The notes under the pieces: generated by a model
What the model was told of the DNA's origin: nothing
The model's database searches: none
The model's input: the letters and a program-made list of their open reading frames with translations, nothing else
Origin: Sarcocystis neurona
Lineage: Eukaryota; Apicomplexa; Conoidasida; Eucoccidiorida; Sarcocystidae
Assembly: GCA_000727475.1 (NCBI GenBank)
Contig: KL647292.1
Span: forward strand, 4,817,162-4,881,161
Reading direction: 5' to 3'
DNA length: 64,000 nt
Position numbers and translations under genes: made by a program
In this document: piece after piece, positions 39,301 through 50,250 of the stretch
How the letters are laid out: each line of letters begins with the position of its first letter
Position numbering within the stretch: position 1 is the stretch's first letter

Positions 39301-42300
39301 CTAGGGAGTGTTTACGCATACAGAGACCGAGACACAGACATGTAGGGGTCGCTGGATTTCTCTGCTGCCGTCCCTGACGACCGCTGCCTCCTTGCTTTTC
39401 CCCATACCTGTTGGTGTAGCCAAATCGCCTCCACAGCAGACGGTAGTCTTGCATCTGTTCTTCGATCGTCATCGACTCTCTCCACAGAGAGACGGGATGG
39501 TGCAGCCTGACCTCTGCAGGAATTTTTTCTCTCGCGCCGATGCTGCCTACACCCGCTTTGCCGAGCGGTGCTGCCGTTGTCTTTCTGTTCTCTGGCGCAC
39601 CCGGGACGCCCGCCCCTACGCCTGCTGCGCCGCTGCCTGCGTGCTGCTGCTGCAGCATGGTCTTCGCTTTCCTTCCTCCTCCTGCTGCTGCTCCTCCTCC
39701 GGTCGTCCCGAAGAAGCCTGCTGCTGCAGCCGCGACATCGCTGCCGTTTTCAGTCGCCTCTTCGCCTGCCTCTTCTGCTGCAGTGACGTGGCCCGCCCCT
39801 CCTCCTCCTCCCGCTTTCTCTCCACGTACGCAGCTGCCTCCTCCTGGTCCTCCTCCTCCTAGTGCTGCAGGCCTGAGCGAGATCTTCTTTCTGCGTCGCC
39901 GCGCTGCGTTTCCTCCTGCCTGCTGCTGCTCGTCTTCTCCTCCGCTGCTGCCTTCGTCGTCCTCTGCTGGGTCCACCGTAAGGTCTTCCCTGCTGCTGCT
40001 GTCTCCAGCGCCTTCTGCTGCACCTGTCATTCGCTTGCCGCTGCTGCGGGAACTGGCCGCTTGCTGCTGCTGCAGCGGCAACCCGTCGCCAGCACCGGGC
40101 GGCAGCGGCGCCGCTGCAGCGTCGGGCCGCGGCCGCAGCAGAACTTTCCCCGCTCCTCCTGCGTATCCCACCCCTGCGACAAGTCTTCCTCCGCCTGCTG
40201 CAGCAGCCCCTGGAGGAGGAGGAGGAGGGAAGCCTGCACTGCTTCCTGCTGCTCCTCGAGGAGCTGCACCACCTTCCGGTGGAGGCGGTGGGGGGGGCGC
40301 TCCTGCTGCCGCAGACCCCACTCCTGCTGCTGCTCCGCCACCAGCCGTCCCTACCGCTGCTCCTCCTGCTGCTCCCCTCATCACCATCCCCGCTGCTGCC
40401 GCGTGCATGCCGTAGTGTCGGGCAGCAGCTCCCGCTGCACCAGCCCCCCCGAGAGGAGGATGCGGTTGGTGAGCACCGAGAAACGGAGGATGCGGTGGCG
40501 GTCCCAGCTGCTGCTGCTGCGGCGGAAGTGGGGGCGGCGCATGCGCACCGTGGGGTGGCAGCATTCCCCCCCCTCCTTGCACCGCCGCTGACGCGCCGCA
40601 TGACGGACGCATCATTCCTGGAGGCGGCGGCAACGGCATTCCGCCAGGCATCCCACCTGCGTGCTGCTGCTGCAGCGCTCCTCCTGGTACTCCAGCACCG
40701 CCGCTGCCGCCGCGCGCAACTGCCCCCCCTCCACCGCCGCCGGTGCTGCCGGCCTGCTGCTGCAGCTGTTGTTGCGGTCCTTTGCCCGCGGCAGGCCCTC
40801 CGCAGTGTCCATACAGCGGAGGAGGGCCGCAGCAGGGACCTCCTTCCCCAGCTGCTGCACCGGAAACTCCTGCTGCCCCACCACCCGGTGCTCCCTGCAT
40901 CATGCGACAACCAGCAGCAGCAACTCCGCCTCTGTTAGTGGCTGTGGGAGGGAGACCAGCGGCACGCAGCAGATGACCTGCCCCAGCCCGTGCCGCTGCT
41001 GCTCTTACCGCAGCAGCACCAGGACCACCTCCTGGTCCTCCTCCTCCTGCTCCGCCGCCACCCGCAGCAATGCTGCCCCGATTTAATCCGCTGCTGCTGC
41101 CACTGGCGTCCTGCTGCTGACTGCGACTCACTGCTGCTTCTCCATATTCTGCTGCATCCGAGAACTCGTCTGCATCCTCCCCTCCTGGTCCTCCTTCGCT
41201 AGTGCTGGTGCCGCCGTGAGGACGCTGCTGCTGCAGCAGCCGCTTCCTCTGCAGCACGCCGGCGGCCTGCCGGTAGTACAATACCTGGATAGGATTTTTG
41301 CCCAACACACGACCGTCAAAACACTCCTTAACTGCTGCCGCATGCTCCACTTGGACAAACCGCACTACCCACCCTCCTCCTCCCCCTGCTGCTGCTGCGC
41401 CTCCGTACAGCAGCCTGCCGGCTGCTGTGGTCGTTTTCCCCCCTACGCGCTCTTCTCCGCCCACTGCACCGTCCACGCCTGCTGCTGCTGCTCCTGTTGC
41501 CGCGCCTGCTCGCTTGGCGCCCGACACCTCCTCCACAGGTCCCACCTTCTGCAGCGCCTCCTGCAGCAGCAAACGGGAAACGCTCGCTGGGAGATTGAGG
41601 AATTTCAACAGTCTGCATGGTTGCTGCTGTAGCGGCGGCACTTCGATTCGAACGAAAGGGATCTCGTCTTCACTTATTTCTCCTTCTTCGTCGCTATCCG
41701 CTTTACACGACCCAGCAACAACTTCCCACGCAGCTTCTGCAGCAGCAGATAGCTCTGCTGACACCTGCTGGTGCTGCTGCGGTGCCGCTGTCGGCAAAGC
41801 TGGCGGTGGCTCCTCGTCCTCTTCTTCCTCATCGTGCTGCACCAGCTCACGCTTCCTCCTCTCCGCCTCGTCTCCTCCATCTCCTTTACGCTGTCTGCCT
41901 CCTCTCCTACCAACGGCAGTCTCACCGGCCTTCCCCCGAGCTCCTAATGCTCCTGTTCTTGCTGCTGCAGCGTCCCGATGTCTTCCCAGACCAGGGACAC
42001 GAGCTGCCCTCCTCGCTGATTTCTCGCCTCCCTCCTGACGCTGCTGCTGCCGCTGCTGCTGCTGCAGCCGGCCCGTGTCGCTTCCGCCGCCGCCACTGCT
42101 CCCCGCACTTGCTGCTCCCTCATCGTCGAAAGCGGCCTCTGAGCCCCCGCATTCCTCCTTCGCTGCCGTGTCTGTGTCTGGTTCCCCCCACTGCATGCGG
42201 TCGCTCTCGCCCACGGCCCCGCGCTGCTCTCCATCCTCATCAGCAGCGTTTGACAATCGCTGCCCGCTGCTGCGCCTACACTGGTCCACGTCTATCACTT

Positions 42301-44151
42301 CTCTCTCTTTATATCCCCCTGCTTCTACTTCCTGTCGTTCCTCCTCCTCCTCTTCCTCTTCCTCTCCGTCTTCTCCATCCTCCTCTTGCTCGCCTCCTCC
42401 TCTGCTGCGCCGCCTTCTTCTCCGCCCTCCCCGATGCTGCTGCTCCTCCTCCTCTTCCTCGTTGTTCTGCCGTTGCTGCTGGTGGAAGCTCCCGCGGGGT
42501 GAAGACTGCTGCAGACGACGCGCCTGCTGAGTCGCGCTGCTGCTGCACGACGCGGCTGCTGCAGGTGTCCCCGCTGGTGCATGCATCTCCTCGTCTCCAA
42601 AGTACGAAACAACTTCCTCTCCTACTTCTGCTGCTGCTGTCATATGTCCGTCGCTCACATCTTCCTCCTCCATGAAGCAAGAAGTCAGCTGCTGCTGCGC
42701 CTCTCGGTGTCGAGCACCACCACCGGCAGCGCGAGGTCCACCAACGGCGGCTGCAGCGCAGTGCTCTTCGGTGCCTTCCATAACAAGCAGATCTTCTCCC
42801 TGCATGCCCCTCTCTTCTCCGCGCAATGCTGCTGCTGTTCCTCCTGATTCGCCCTGCGCCGACGTCTGCTCGTCCCTCGTCGATTCGCCTTCTGCAGCAG
42901 CAGCACGACCCGCGGCCGCCGCACCTTTCTCTCGTCTTGCCGCAGGAGCATCTTCCTCCTCCACCTCTTCCTCAGCAGCACCTGCAGCACGCACGGACGT
43001 GCCTGACTTCACCCTGACGCCGTGCATGCTCCCCGCGGGCTTCAACTCTTCTCCTCCTCTTTGTTTCCTGCTGCTGTTTCTCCCTCTCTGCTGCAGCTCC
43101 ATCTCGTGCTGCCTCCCCCCTGCTGAGGGAAACGATTCAAATTCTCCTCCCCCGGCTGCTGCTGCTGCACTGCCTGGCGCTGCGCTTTCTTGTACCATGT
43201 CTCCCCCACACACACGCCGTTGCTGGTGCTCTATCTCCTCCTCCTCCTCCCCTTCGGCCTCCTCCTCAACCTCCCCGGAGTGGTGTTGCTGCTGCTCTTG
43301 CTCTGCATCATACTGCGGCTGCAGCTGCTCCTCTTCCTCCTCTTCACCGTCACCGTCTCCCTCCTGCTGCTCCCGGTGGTGCTGCTGCTGTGGATCGAAC
43401 GGCTGCTGCCTCGATACAAAGACGGTTTCATCTCTCTCATCCTGTCGAAAATCTACCTCTTCTTCATCCTCCTGCTGCTGCATTCCCCCCTCCCACGCAG
43501 CGGCAGCACCAGCCGGCTCTCGTTCTTCTTCTCCTCTTTCTCCTCTTTCACCGCCTCGAACTTCTTCTTCTTCGTCTCGGTCGCCGTAGTCGGGCGCCGT
43601 CCAGTCCTCCGCCTCGGTGGCTGCTCTGCTCTGTTGCTGCTGCTGCAGCGTTGCCTCCTGCACAAGAATCGCGCACGCGCATGCAGACACACCAACACCA
43701 CACACTGCAAAGCAGCCACATGACGACGATTCGCCCAGCCAGCAGCAGAAGCAGCAGCACACGCAGACGCCGGAGCAGCAGCACGTGAAATCACATCAGG
43801 CCACTCGACGCAACAGCACCAAGCGACCATGCGTCAGAACACGCAAGAGCGAAGAAAAAATCGAATACCACCCACACAACAGCGGTAACAGCAGCAAGAT
43901 CACGACAAGCGCCGCAGGCGGCTGCAAAGCCATGCGGGCGCCACGCACACGGGAACAGGATGCGCAACAAGTACACAGAAGCGACAGGAGATCCCACAGC
44001 AACAGCGGAATCGTCGAGAGCAGAAGCTCCCTCGAGGGGATGTAGCAGCAGCTACTACTACTATAGCGAGATATGAAAGCGACTCTGCTGACGCTGCTGT
44101 TGCGGGGGCCGTACCAGCAGTTGCGGCAGCAAGCGACACAGACGCTCCATG
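27384..44151 (-). CDS. Giant SPEN-like RNA-binding protein: three RRMs and a SPOC domain
   Basis: Exons 5' to 3': 44151-44116, 43657-39408, 37787-36325, 35434-31802, 30207-29022 and 27843-27384. They total 11,028 nt (3,675 aa plus stop) with all junctions in phase. RRM1 lies near 41,620-41,265 (CRLLKFLNLPASVSRLLL to KNPIQVLYY) with an Ala/Gly insert. RRM2 begins YVLLSNIPEDLL at the third exon and resumes about 385 residues later at INVVAHVTY. RRM3 spans the intron at 36,324: SVLWLGNV is RNP2 and TCGFVHYR is RNP1. The SPOC domain starts near 29,120 (ALLVVCKVLKQGQQV) and ends SLWQLGADTRVDSKQYDQLC through IYMVPPN. Between the domains are Ala, Gly, Gln, His-Pro, Glu and Arg-Ser-rich tracts. RRMs followed by SPOC define the SPEN/RBM15/FPA family: nuclear proteins acting in transcription, m6A deposition and 3'-end processing. 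The first exon, the 30,207 acceptor and the very last codons are the least certain parts. Confidence 0.85.
31600..31675. repeat. Microsatellite in an intron of the SPEN-like gene
   Basis: A TA run and GAGA and CACA stretches lie in the fourth intron (31,801-30,208) of the giant gene. The rest of that intron holds CAG-rich DNA with no exon that I could fit in phase. Confidence 0.7.
38200..38460. repeat. TATATA/TACATA-rich microsatellite block
   Basis: Some 250 bases of TA, ATAC and TATG units lie in the 1.6-kb second intron (39,407-37,788) of the giant gene. No exon is apparent in this intron. Confidence 0.85.
39240..39275. repeat. GATATA/TATCGA microsatellite
   Basis: Short near-palindromic CGATATATATATAGATATATATCG unit repeats lie in the second intron of the giant gene, just 3' of the exon donor at 39,407. 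Confidence 0.8.
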
Positions 44152-44892
44152 CCGCGCAGCAGCAGTGGCAGCAGCAGCAGCAAAGACAAGCGGCAGGTAT
44201 TCCAGCAGCGACGTCGTGACGCGGACGGGCGGTCCGACAGACGAACAACGCACCAGCTTGCCCTCACTCATTCTCATGTAACACCACCGCACGCATGCAG
44301 CCCCGACAGCGGTAGATATACGGAGTTAGACAAATATGTATACGAAGACGTGGAGACACATCAACCATATTACACCAGAGATACGGGCACATATACATAG
44401 CGAGCCACTGATGAGAGTCCTACGTAGATGCAAATAGATATACATCTGTAACACCACAGGGAGACCTGCTATAAAGACGTACGTAGCCCTAAATTTATAT
44501 AGACTTGTACATGAGATATGCGTACGTGTAACACACAAAGAGAAACACGACAGCTTCCGACGTCGAGCGAGGAGTCGTCGAACGCAACTCCTACAAACAG
44601 CAACAGCAAAAGGTACGGTTATGTGGACCTACGAACACGTCTGGATACACACAAATCCACGTTTGTAGCGAAGTGCGCAGCAGCAACAACCCCCTCCCTT
44701 CTCTTCGCTACAACGTCACTCTGACTCTGGTATTGCCATTGCTGCATGCAGGACGCTACACGGGGAACATCCCTCACCTCTTCGCTGGAGCTGCAGCAGC
44801 AAAGACGGTGAGACTGCAGCTGGTCAGCTGGAATGTGTATGCAAACTGCAGCACCCGCTTTTTAGTGGGATTTCAGACAAACACACCACTGC

Positions 44893-45012
44893 ATGCACGA
44901 CACGTGTGTCCCGAAGGGGCATAAAGGAAAGGAGGGGCCGCGCTCAAAAAACAGGGGAAAGGAAGGAAGAAAAAGCACAGCTTTCACGTGCGCTGCTCAC
45001 GCAGACCGCCAG
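44893..45012 (+). CDS. Candidate first exon, basic protein
   Basis: ATG at 44893 opens 40 codons ending at a CAG/GTGTGT donor. The product is Lys, Gly and Arg-rich (KGHKGKEGPRSKNRGKEGRK). It could be the start of the plus-strand gene whose later exons are listed at 45.5-47.8 kb, but I could not find an in-phase connection. No family is recognised. Confidence 0.25.
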
Positions 45013-45478
45013 GTGTGTACATACACCGGAAAATCGATCCCATTGTTTTCTGCCTTCACGTGTGTACCGCAAGAACAAAAATGCGGGGCGTGCGCCATTC
45101 GGCGCAGCAGCATCACTGCAGAGGGGAACACGTCTGCGACAGAAGAGCGCCTGTACCGGCAGCAGTATCTACGGTGGCACTCTTCGAAGAGACGGACGAC
45201 AGCAGATGCAATAGCAGCAGCACCGACCGACCCAGGGTTCCTTCCAACACCACGGAGCACTAGCAACAGCTAAAGGCCTGCGCTCCACCCTACCCAGTCA
45301 AAACGTAGCAACAATGACGTAAAATCACCAGCAGCAACTTCCAAAAAACAACAGCGGCCAACAAGAGGACTACCACCGGCAGCAGGACTCTGCTGCGGCG
45401 GGAGACCGAAGTGAGGCCTGAAGTCAATGGGGGGTAGCAGGCGACTCTACATAGAATAACGCATGCAGTGGCAGTACT

Positions 45479-47834
45479 ATGGGAAACAATGGTTTCCTCC
45501 CGCACCAGCACACGCTAGGCAGTCACGTATGGCATCAAAAGCCACGTGGCTGGGATCGAGGACGAGTGAGAAGGCAAGCTCGCGGCCATTGCCGTCTGCA
45601 GCTCCCTACAGCTACACGAGAGCTACTAAAAGAAAACGCCGCAGCTGCTCCTCTTCCACAAGTGCTTTCTGACGCAGAAAGCTACAACTGTACTGTACGG
45701 CACATGCTTTTTAACAAACACTCTGCGTGGCACCAGCCTCCAGAAGAAAATGCGAAGATGCATGTGGTGGCAGCAGCAGGGACACGTCGCTGATCTCGAT
45801 AGAACGCGCTTTCTCTCCCTTCTTCACACCCACGTGTATGTACACCAGAAATCGGGACGCCCGTCGACACAAAACACGTCAACAGTCACAGCAGCAGAAG
45901 CAACAACTTCAAGTGTACTACTACTACAGCAGATGCACCGGAGCGTGACTCGCTGTAAGGGCTGCCGCAGGCGCAGCGCCGGTCAAAACGCGAGCATCCC
46001 GTCTAACAAGTGGACAACGTTTGCATATTGAAGAATAAATACAGGGGGGTGAAGAGAGAAAAACAGCAAGACTGCGAGGAAGGCGCAACGCCTCAGCGTC
46101 GCAACAGCAGCAAAAACAGCTGAAAACTCGGTTCCGACGAAACCGACAGATGTGTGGACACAAAGAGGAACTGGTGATATATTATTTCGAACTCCGCATC
46201 CTGCTGCTTCTACAGCCCAGCGAAACCGGCGCAAGAGCCCGCAATGCCACGCGGAAAGAAGTGAAGAGAAAAATCACCGCGGGCGAAACAAACTAGACAT
46301 TGCAAGAGTCGCACAGCGTTGAGTCAAACTGGGCAATGCAGATACGTGGACACACACACACACACATGACCACAGAGAGAGAAAGAGAAGCACCTGCCAA
46401 CTGTGTGCGTACACAGACATATGTAGAGAGACGTCGTTGACCGGTGCACATGCGTAGACGTACGCATTTACACGTATACTGGGACGCACATATATTCACA
46501 CATATATACGTAGATGCATGTGTCTATATATATATATATGTACACATACACGTATGTACACTATACGCACATACACACATCCATGCGGTAAATATTTAAA
46601 ATTTGCGGTAATATGTGGAAGCAAGAGGACACACAGAAGCCCTCCCTTTCAGGAGGCGTGCACAGAGGGACATGTAAAGGGCTCATTCCTAAGGGAAAAC
46701 GGACGGCAAGACAGAAGGCGACGCTTCTTCAACGCGGAACGGACGCAGCAGCACGTTCTCCTGTCAGAAGTTGCATGCGACCCGCGGGCCGCGCAACAAC
46801 AGCGAACGTGGACCTCCTTCACGTGCACAACCTTCCTGCGTCGCGCACACGAGGCGTGTCAAAATAACGAATCATCTCTCAGCAGCTGCAAACCTCTGTA
46901 AGAGGCCACCACTCCTCTATACATTCGCTCTGACACACGTTCACCGACACAAGGAACTCTGCAGAGCACGGCGGCGGTGGGGCGGTGGGGGCGGACCACA
47001 CCAGCGTCCCACCCTTCTCCCCAACTATAACGCGAACAGGGAACCTCGCCGCTGGCTTCTGCGCGTTCTCGAAAGTTTTCATCTCCTCTTCACAGGTGTC
47101 CTCCCCCCTCGGCAGCACAGCGCTTGTCGAGTTCCACCGGAAAGCAGTGTGTACGTCCACGCAGACAGCCACCTACAGACGCGTATACGTTTCCCCTTCA
47201 TCGTCCCACGCGCACTCCCAGACGTCCGCAAGTACGAACGAAGCGAAGGACTCCTTTACCTATTCCTCCCTCTGTGTATGCGTACGTGCACCGCAATCTG
47301 CGGAAAATACTGTCCACACGTGTTCACCAAGTGTCCCACGTTTCAAGAGGTCAGGACCCAGGAAAAACATCAGCAACGTACGACTATCTAGGGGCCTATG
47401 CGCCAGCACCCCACGCGCCTACCTGCTGTTGCATGTACATGCTGCCACACTCCACACACATATACATAGAAACACTCCTACAGGTACAGCGAGACACACC
47501 GACGCATGTACTAACACGCAAATGCTTCTACTCACATCCATATGTATATAAGTGTGAACGTATATGTGGTACAGACAGACGGAGGCGGATCTGTACACGC
47601 GTGTCCTTACACGTACACACACAGACACAGACGGAATGGGCAGACCTGCAGGTCGATAGCGACAGGCCGCCGTATCTTTTTCTGGCACACCGGAAGCAGA
47701 CTTTTCCACAGGGCTACAAAAGACGCAATGTAAGACCTGCGGCTACACATACACCCGCAGACGTATCGGGACAACCGCCGCTTGGAGATCCACGTGTGTT
47801 CAGCTGCGCTCGCTCGGAGGATGTCGTAATGTGA
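45479..47834 (+). CDS. Multi-exon plus-strand gene, function unknown
   Basis: Exons supported by splice signals are 45479-45763 (ATG start), 45849-45954 (donor CGCT/GTAAGG), 46653-46897 (acceptor CCTCCCTTTCAG, donor CTCT/GTAAGA), 47096 to about 47233 (acceptor CTCCTCTTCACAG) and 47652-47834 (acceptor ACCTGCAG, stop TGA). The first two join in phase, as do the last three. The link between 45,954 and 46,653 is unresolved; a Gln-rich exon near 46,060-46,165 may fill it. The product is basic, with stretches such as LSDAESYNCTVRHMLF, ENGRQDRRRRFFNAERT and PPYLFLAHRKQTFPQGYK. These could also be two adjacent genes. No domain is recognised. Confidence 0.45.
46520..46545. repeat. TA microsatellite
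   Basis: A short (TA) run at a position that would be intronic or intergenic in the plus-strand gene model around it. Confidence 0.8.
46879..47172 (-). CDS. Candidate terminal exon on the minus strand
   Basis: A 97-codon minus frame is preceded by CTGTAG and ends at TGA (46881-46879). It reads GEDTCEEEMKTFENAQK, then VRVIVGEKGGTLVWSAP and VSVNVCQSECIEEWWPL. The composition is not repeat-driven. It overlaps two exons of the plus-strand model on the other strand, so only one of the two is probably real; I favour the plus strand because more splice sites fit there. Confidence 0.25.
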   Translation of the reverse strand: MAVCVDVHTAFRWNSTSAVLPRGEDTCEEEMKTFENAQKPAARFPVRVIVGEKGGTLVWSAPTAPPPPCSAEFLVSVNVCQSECIEEWWPLTEVCSC

Positions 47835-48283
47835 AGAGTGTCCATCGCGCCAAAGGCGGACGGACGTGTTCGTCTCCCGTTTCAAAAGAGACACGCGCCT
47901 TGTGAAAAGTGAAGTGGGCTCTTAAATAGACGACAAATAGACGGATGCACACACGCCTGTCCTCACCTGCAGTGCCACACTCAGAGACGCGCAGGGAATG
48001 TCTTCCCACACACACCGATACATCTATACGGTACGCGCATGACCCCAGACACACACGTTCACCCGGGCATACATACTCATATACAAGTGTATATATATAC
48101 ATGGAGAGAGGGAGAACAATAGCGTGCGTGTCCTTGTATCACCGAAAACGGGGGTCCTTTAAAAGTGATGTACGTGCACAGAGATACGTATACATCCGTG
48201 TGTGAACCGAGGGGGAAATCTGTCGTGGATGGTTCCGTAACGTCAGCGACACAGATGCACCTGTCTGTTCAGTCGCCTCCGTC

Positions 48284-48532
48284 ATGTCTCCCTGCTCGAG
48301 ACCCACGAAGAAAGGGACTTCTTGGGAAAGTTATCGAGTGTATCAAGACTTGAAGAACGACGCGAAGAGAGCAACGCATGAGTGGGAAGCCGGGCGCAAA
48401 GGGGGCAAGCCGCTCTGTGCACCGGAGCAACAGCAAAACTCGAGACGACCGCCGCAGCACAGCAGGCGGGGCAACGCCCAGCAGCATTCGCAGCAGCAGT
48501 CGCCTTCACCGCGGCCGCAACACCAGCAGTAA
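48284..48532 (+). CDS. Small Gln/Ser-rich reading frame
   Basis: ATG at 48284 opens 82 codons. The N-terminal half (SRPTKKGTSWESYRVYQDLK, then KNDAKRATHEWEAGRKGG) is charged and free of repeats; the C-terminal half is Gln, Ser and Pro-rich from CAG triplets. A possible acceptor GTAACGTCAG at 48,249 would extend the frame upstream, so this may be the last exon of a longer gene. No family is recognised. Confidence 0.35.
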   Translation: MSPCSRPTKKGTSWESYRVYQDLKNDAKRATHEWEAGRKGGKPLCAPEQQQNSRRPPQHSRRGNAQQHSQQQSPSPRPQHQQ

Positions 48533-48950
48533 GCTAACAACGACGCAGCAGCAGGACGCAGACCCACAACAGCAGCACCAGCCCCATACAAAGAACTGTA
48601 GCAACAGAAGGCCGGCCAGGAAACCAGCAGCAAAACTGAGACTGTTCAGCGTCAGATACGCCTACGCGTGTTACTTCTGTGCGTGGCTAGAGGAGTCTCT
48701 GTCTACATACCACTTCGGCAGCAAACGAAACAAATAAGTTGACAGATACGCACGTGGTGGAACGGCATGGGCTTTTCTGCACAAAGGGTGAGATGCTGGC
48801 TGCGGCCAGTGAACACCCACGCCGTGCCGCTGTTATGTTTCTTCTGCAATCGCACAGGAAGTTTCGGCAGGCTACCTCTGCTCTACTCTCGATCAGAAAA
48901 CACGGGGGAACGGGACTGAAAAAAACCGCCAGAAACGACGAAGCAGACCG

Positions 48951-49382
48951 ATGCAGGGCTCTCTGGACGCGGGAAAAACTACGCGAACCACGCTCGGACA
49001 TAACACCGCCGGGCAACGCGAAAATACGCTCCTCTGTGTAAACGACAAGAAAACGAAGACGCACAGTACTTCAGGTCAAACGCAGGCATCTGGGAAAATC
49101 GCACGCTGCTACACAAAAACACAGGTCCTTCTTTATCCTCAGGGTCCCGGATACGTGAAGAAATTTTCTGCGCACTACACGCAGGAGAGCAGTACAATTT
49201 TTCTATGGAAGACGCACGTAAGTCTATCCCATCTAAAATACCTTGCTTCGCACGCAGATTCTGCTGCTGCTGCTGAAGGAGCGCACCAGCACGCGCCTGA
49301 CTCTACAGAAAAGGGTTCCTCGACGAATAAAACCGTTGTCCGACACACGTACAAAAGAAAGGTGGTACTTTACTCGAGCTAA
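48951..49382 (+). CDS. 143-codon reading frame, function unknown
   Basis: ATG at 48951 and stop TAA. The product is hydrophilic with aromatic residues, for example CYTKTQVLLYPQGPGYVKK and STIFLWKTHVSLSHLKYL, then a short poly-Ala run and a basic end. It has no signal peptide or membrane span. It may be the last exon of a gene that also uses the overlapping frame at 48739-49041. Minus-strand frames here also look partly open, so strand choice is not secure. Confidence 0.35.
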   Translation: MQGSLDAGKTTRTTLGHNTAGQRENTLLCVNDKKTKTHSTSGQTQASGKIARCYTKTQVLLYPQGPGYVKKFSAHYTQESSTIFLWKTHVSLSHLKYLASHADSAAAAEGAHQHAPDSTEKGSSTNKTVVRHTYKRKVVLYSS

Positions 49383-49944
49383 CCCCACGGTCCCCGGCGT
49401 TACACTTGAGCGCGGGACGACGCAGGGATCACAGGAAGGCTGTGACCTCCGCCTTTTATCTAGTCGTAGGGAAGCACGAGACAGCAGGGGCACAGGACGG
49501 AAAAACGCGCTTGCCGCAAGGTGCAAGAAGTTCTCCACATGTAAGACACGCCTACTCGAAATGAGGCACTAACGGGCGACGCGGGATGGAAGGATTGAAG
49601 TGCATGAACAAATGCGTTGTGAAGAGACCGACAGAACACGAACACACAGAGGCAGAGGAAACGCGTACCCGCCAGTGCAAATGATAACATGAGAAAGACG
49701 CTCGACACGCACAACAACGGGGAGAGCTGCGAAGGCTGTACACCACGGGGCTAGCGTCCACGGCCTCTCGGGGGGACCCTGCCACGACGCGCTGGGTCAG
49801 AGTTAGTCTTCAGGACACAACAAGGAAAAAGCGGATTGCAAAATTCTTACCATCGGTGGTGAGGGGCGAGATATAGGCGCTAATGCAGTGAGGCAACTTC
49901 GCTCATAATCGCCTAGAAGTGAAAGGCCGGTTCGAATGAATTGA

Positions 49945-50250
49945 ATGAGCGTCGCCCCGCGCAAGGCGACGACAGAGGGGGCAGAGAAAAAGCTGCGCAC
50001 CGACTGTTTTCTTTCCGCGCGAGCGCCAGACGTGGGTTGCACGTACACCGAGAGGGCAGACTTCTTCACCACCTCACTCGCAAAAGTGCGGGGAAAACTG
50101 TGGAGTGGGGAGGCAGACCCAAAGGAAGCGGTCGTGCATGGGGACAAAGCAAAGGAGGCACACAGTTGGGCCAGTGTGGTGGCTGAAAAAGGCGGGATGC
50201 AGCAAGAAGATGGGAACGCTGTGCGCGGAGACAGGAAAGACAAAACATAA
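49945..50250 (+). CDS. 101-codon reading frame, weak
   Basis: ATG at 49945 and stop TAA. The product is charged (KLWSGEADPKEAVVHGDKAK) but the strand is purine-rich, which favours such frames by chance. On the other strand 50072-49851 is open for 74 codons and ends at a strong donor GATG/GTAAGA, and an upstream minus piece (51318-51213, donor GAGG/GTAGGG) has good splice sites too. Either strand may be the coding one. Confidence 0.2.
   Translation: MSVAPRKATTEGAEKKLRTDCFLSARAPDVGCTYTERADFFTTSLAKVRGKLWSGEADPKEAVVHGDKAKEAHSWASVVAEKGGMQQEDGNAVRGDRKDKT

Larger units (their letters stand above)
26815..49330. repeat. CAG/CTG-dense block
   Basis: Imperfect CAG and CTG triplets become very dense here: within exons of the giant minus-strand gene, within its introns (27.9-29.0, 37.86-38.1, 43.7-44.2 kb) and in the plus-strand exons beyond it. 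The orientation follows the gene in exons (CAG, GCA, GCT or CTG on the coding strand). This is the kind of repeat-rich segment described for Eimeria chromosomes, set against the plainer 1-26 kb part. Confidence 0.8.

Noticed and set aside
41298..43589. Several long plus ORFs rich in Ser, Pro and Ala
   Set aside because: They are shadows of the large Glu/Gln-rich exon on the minus strand.
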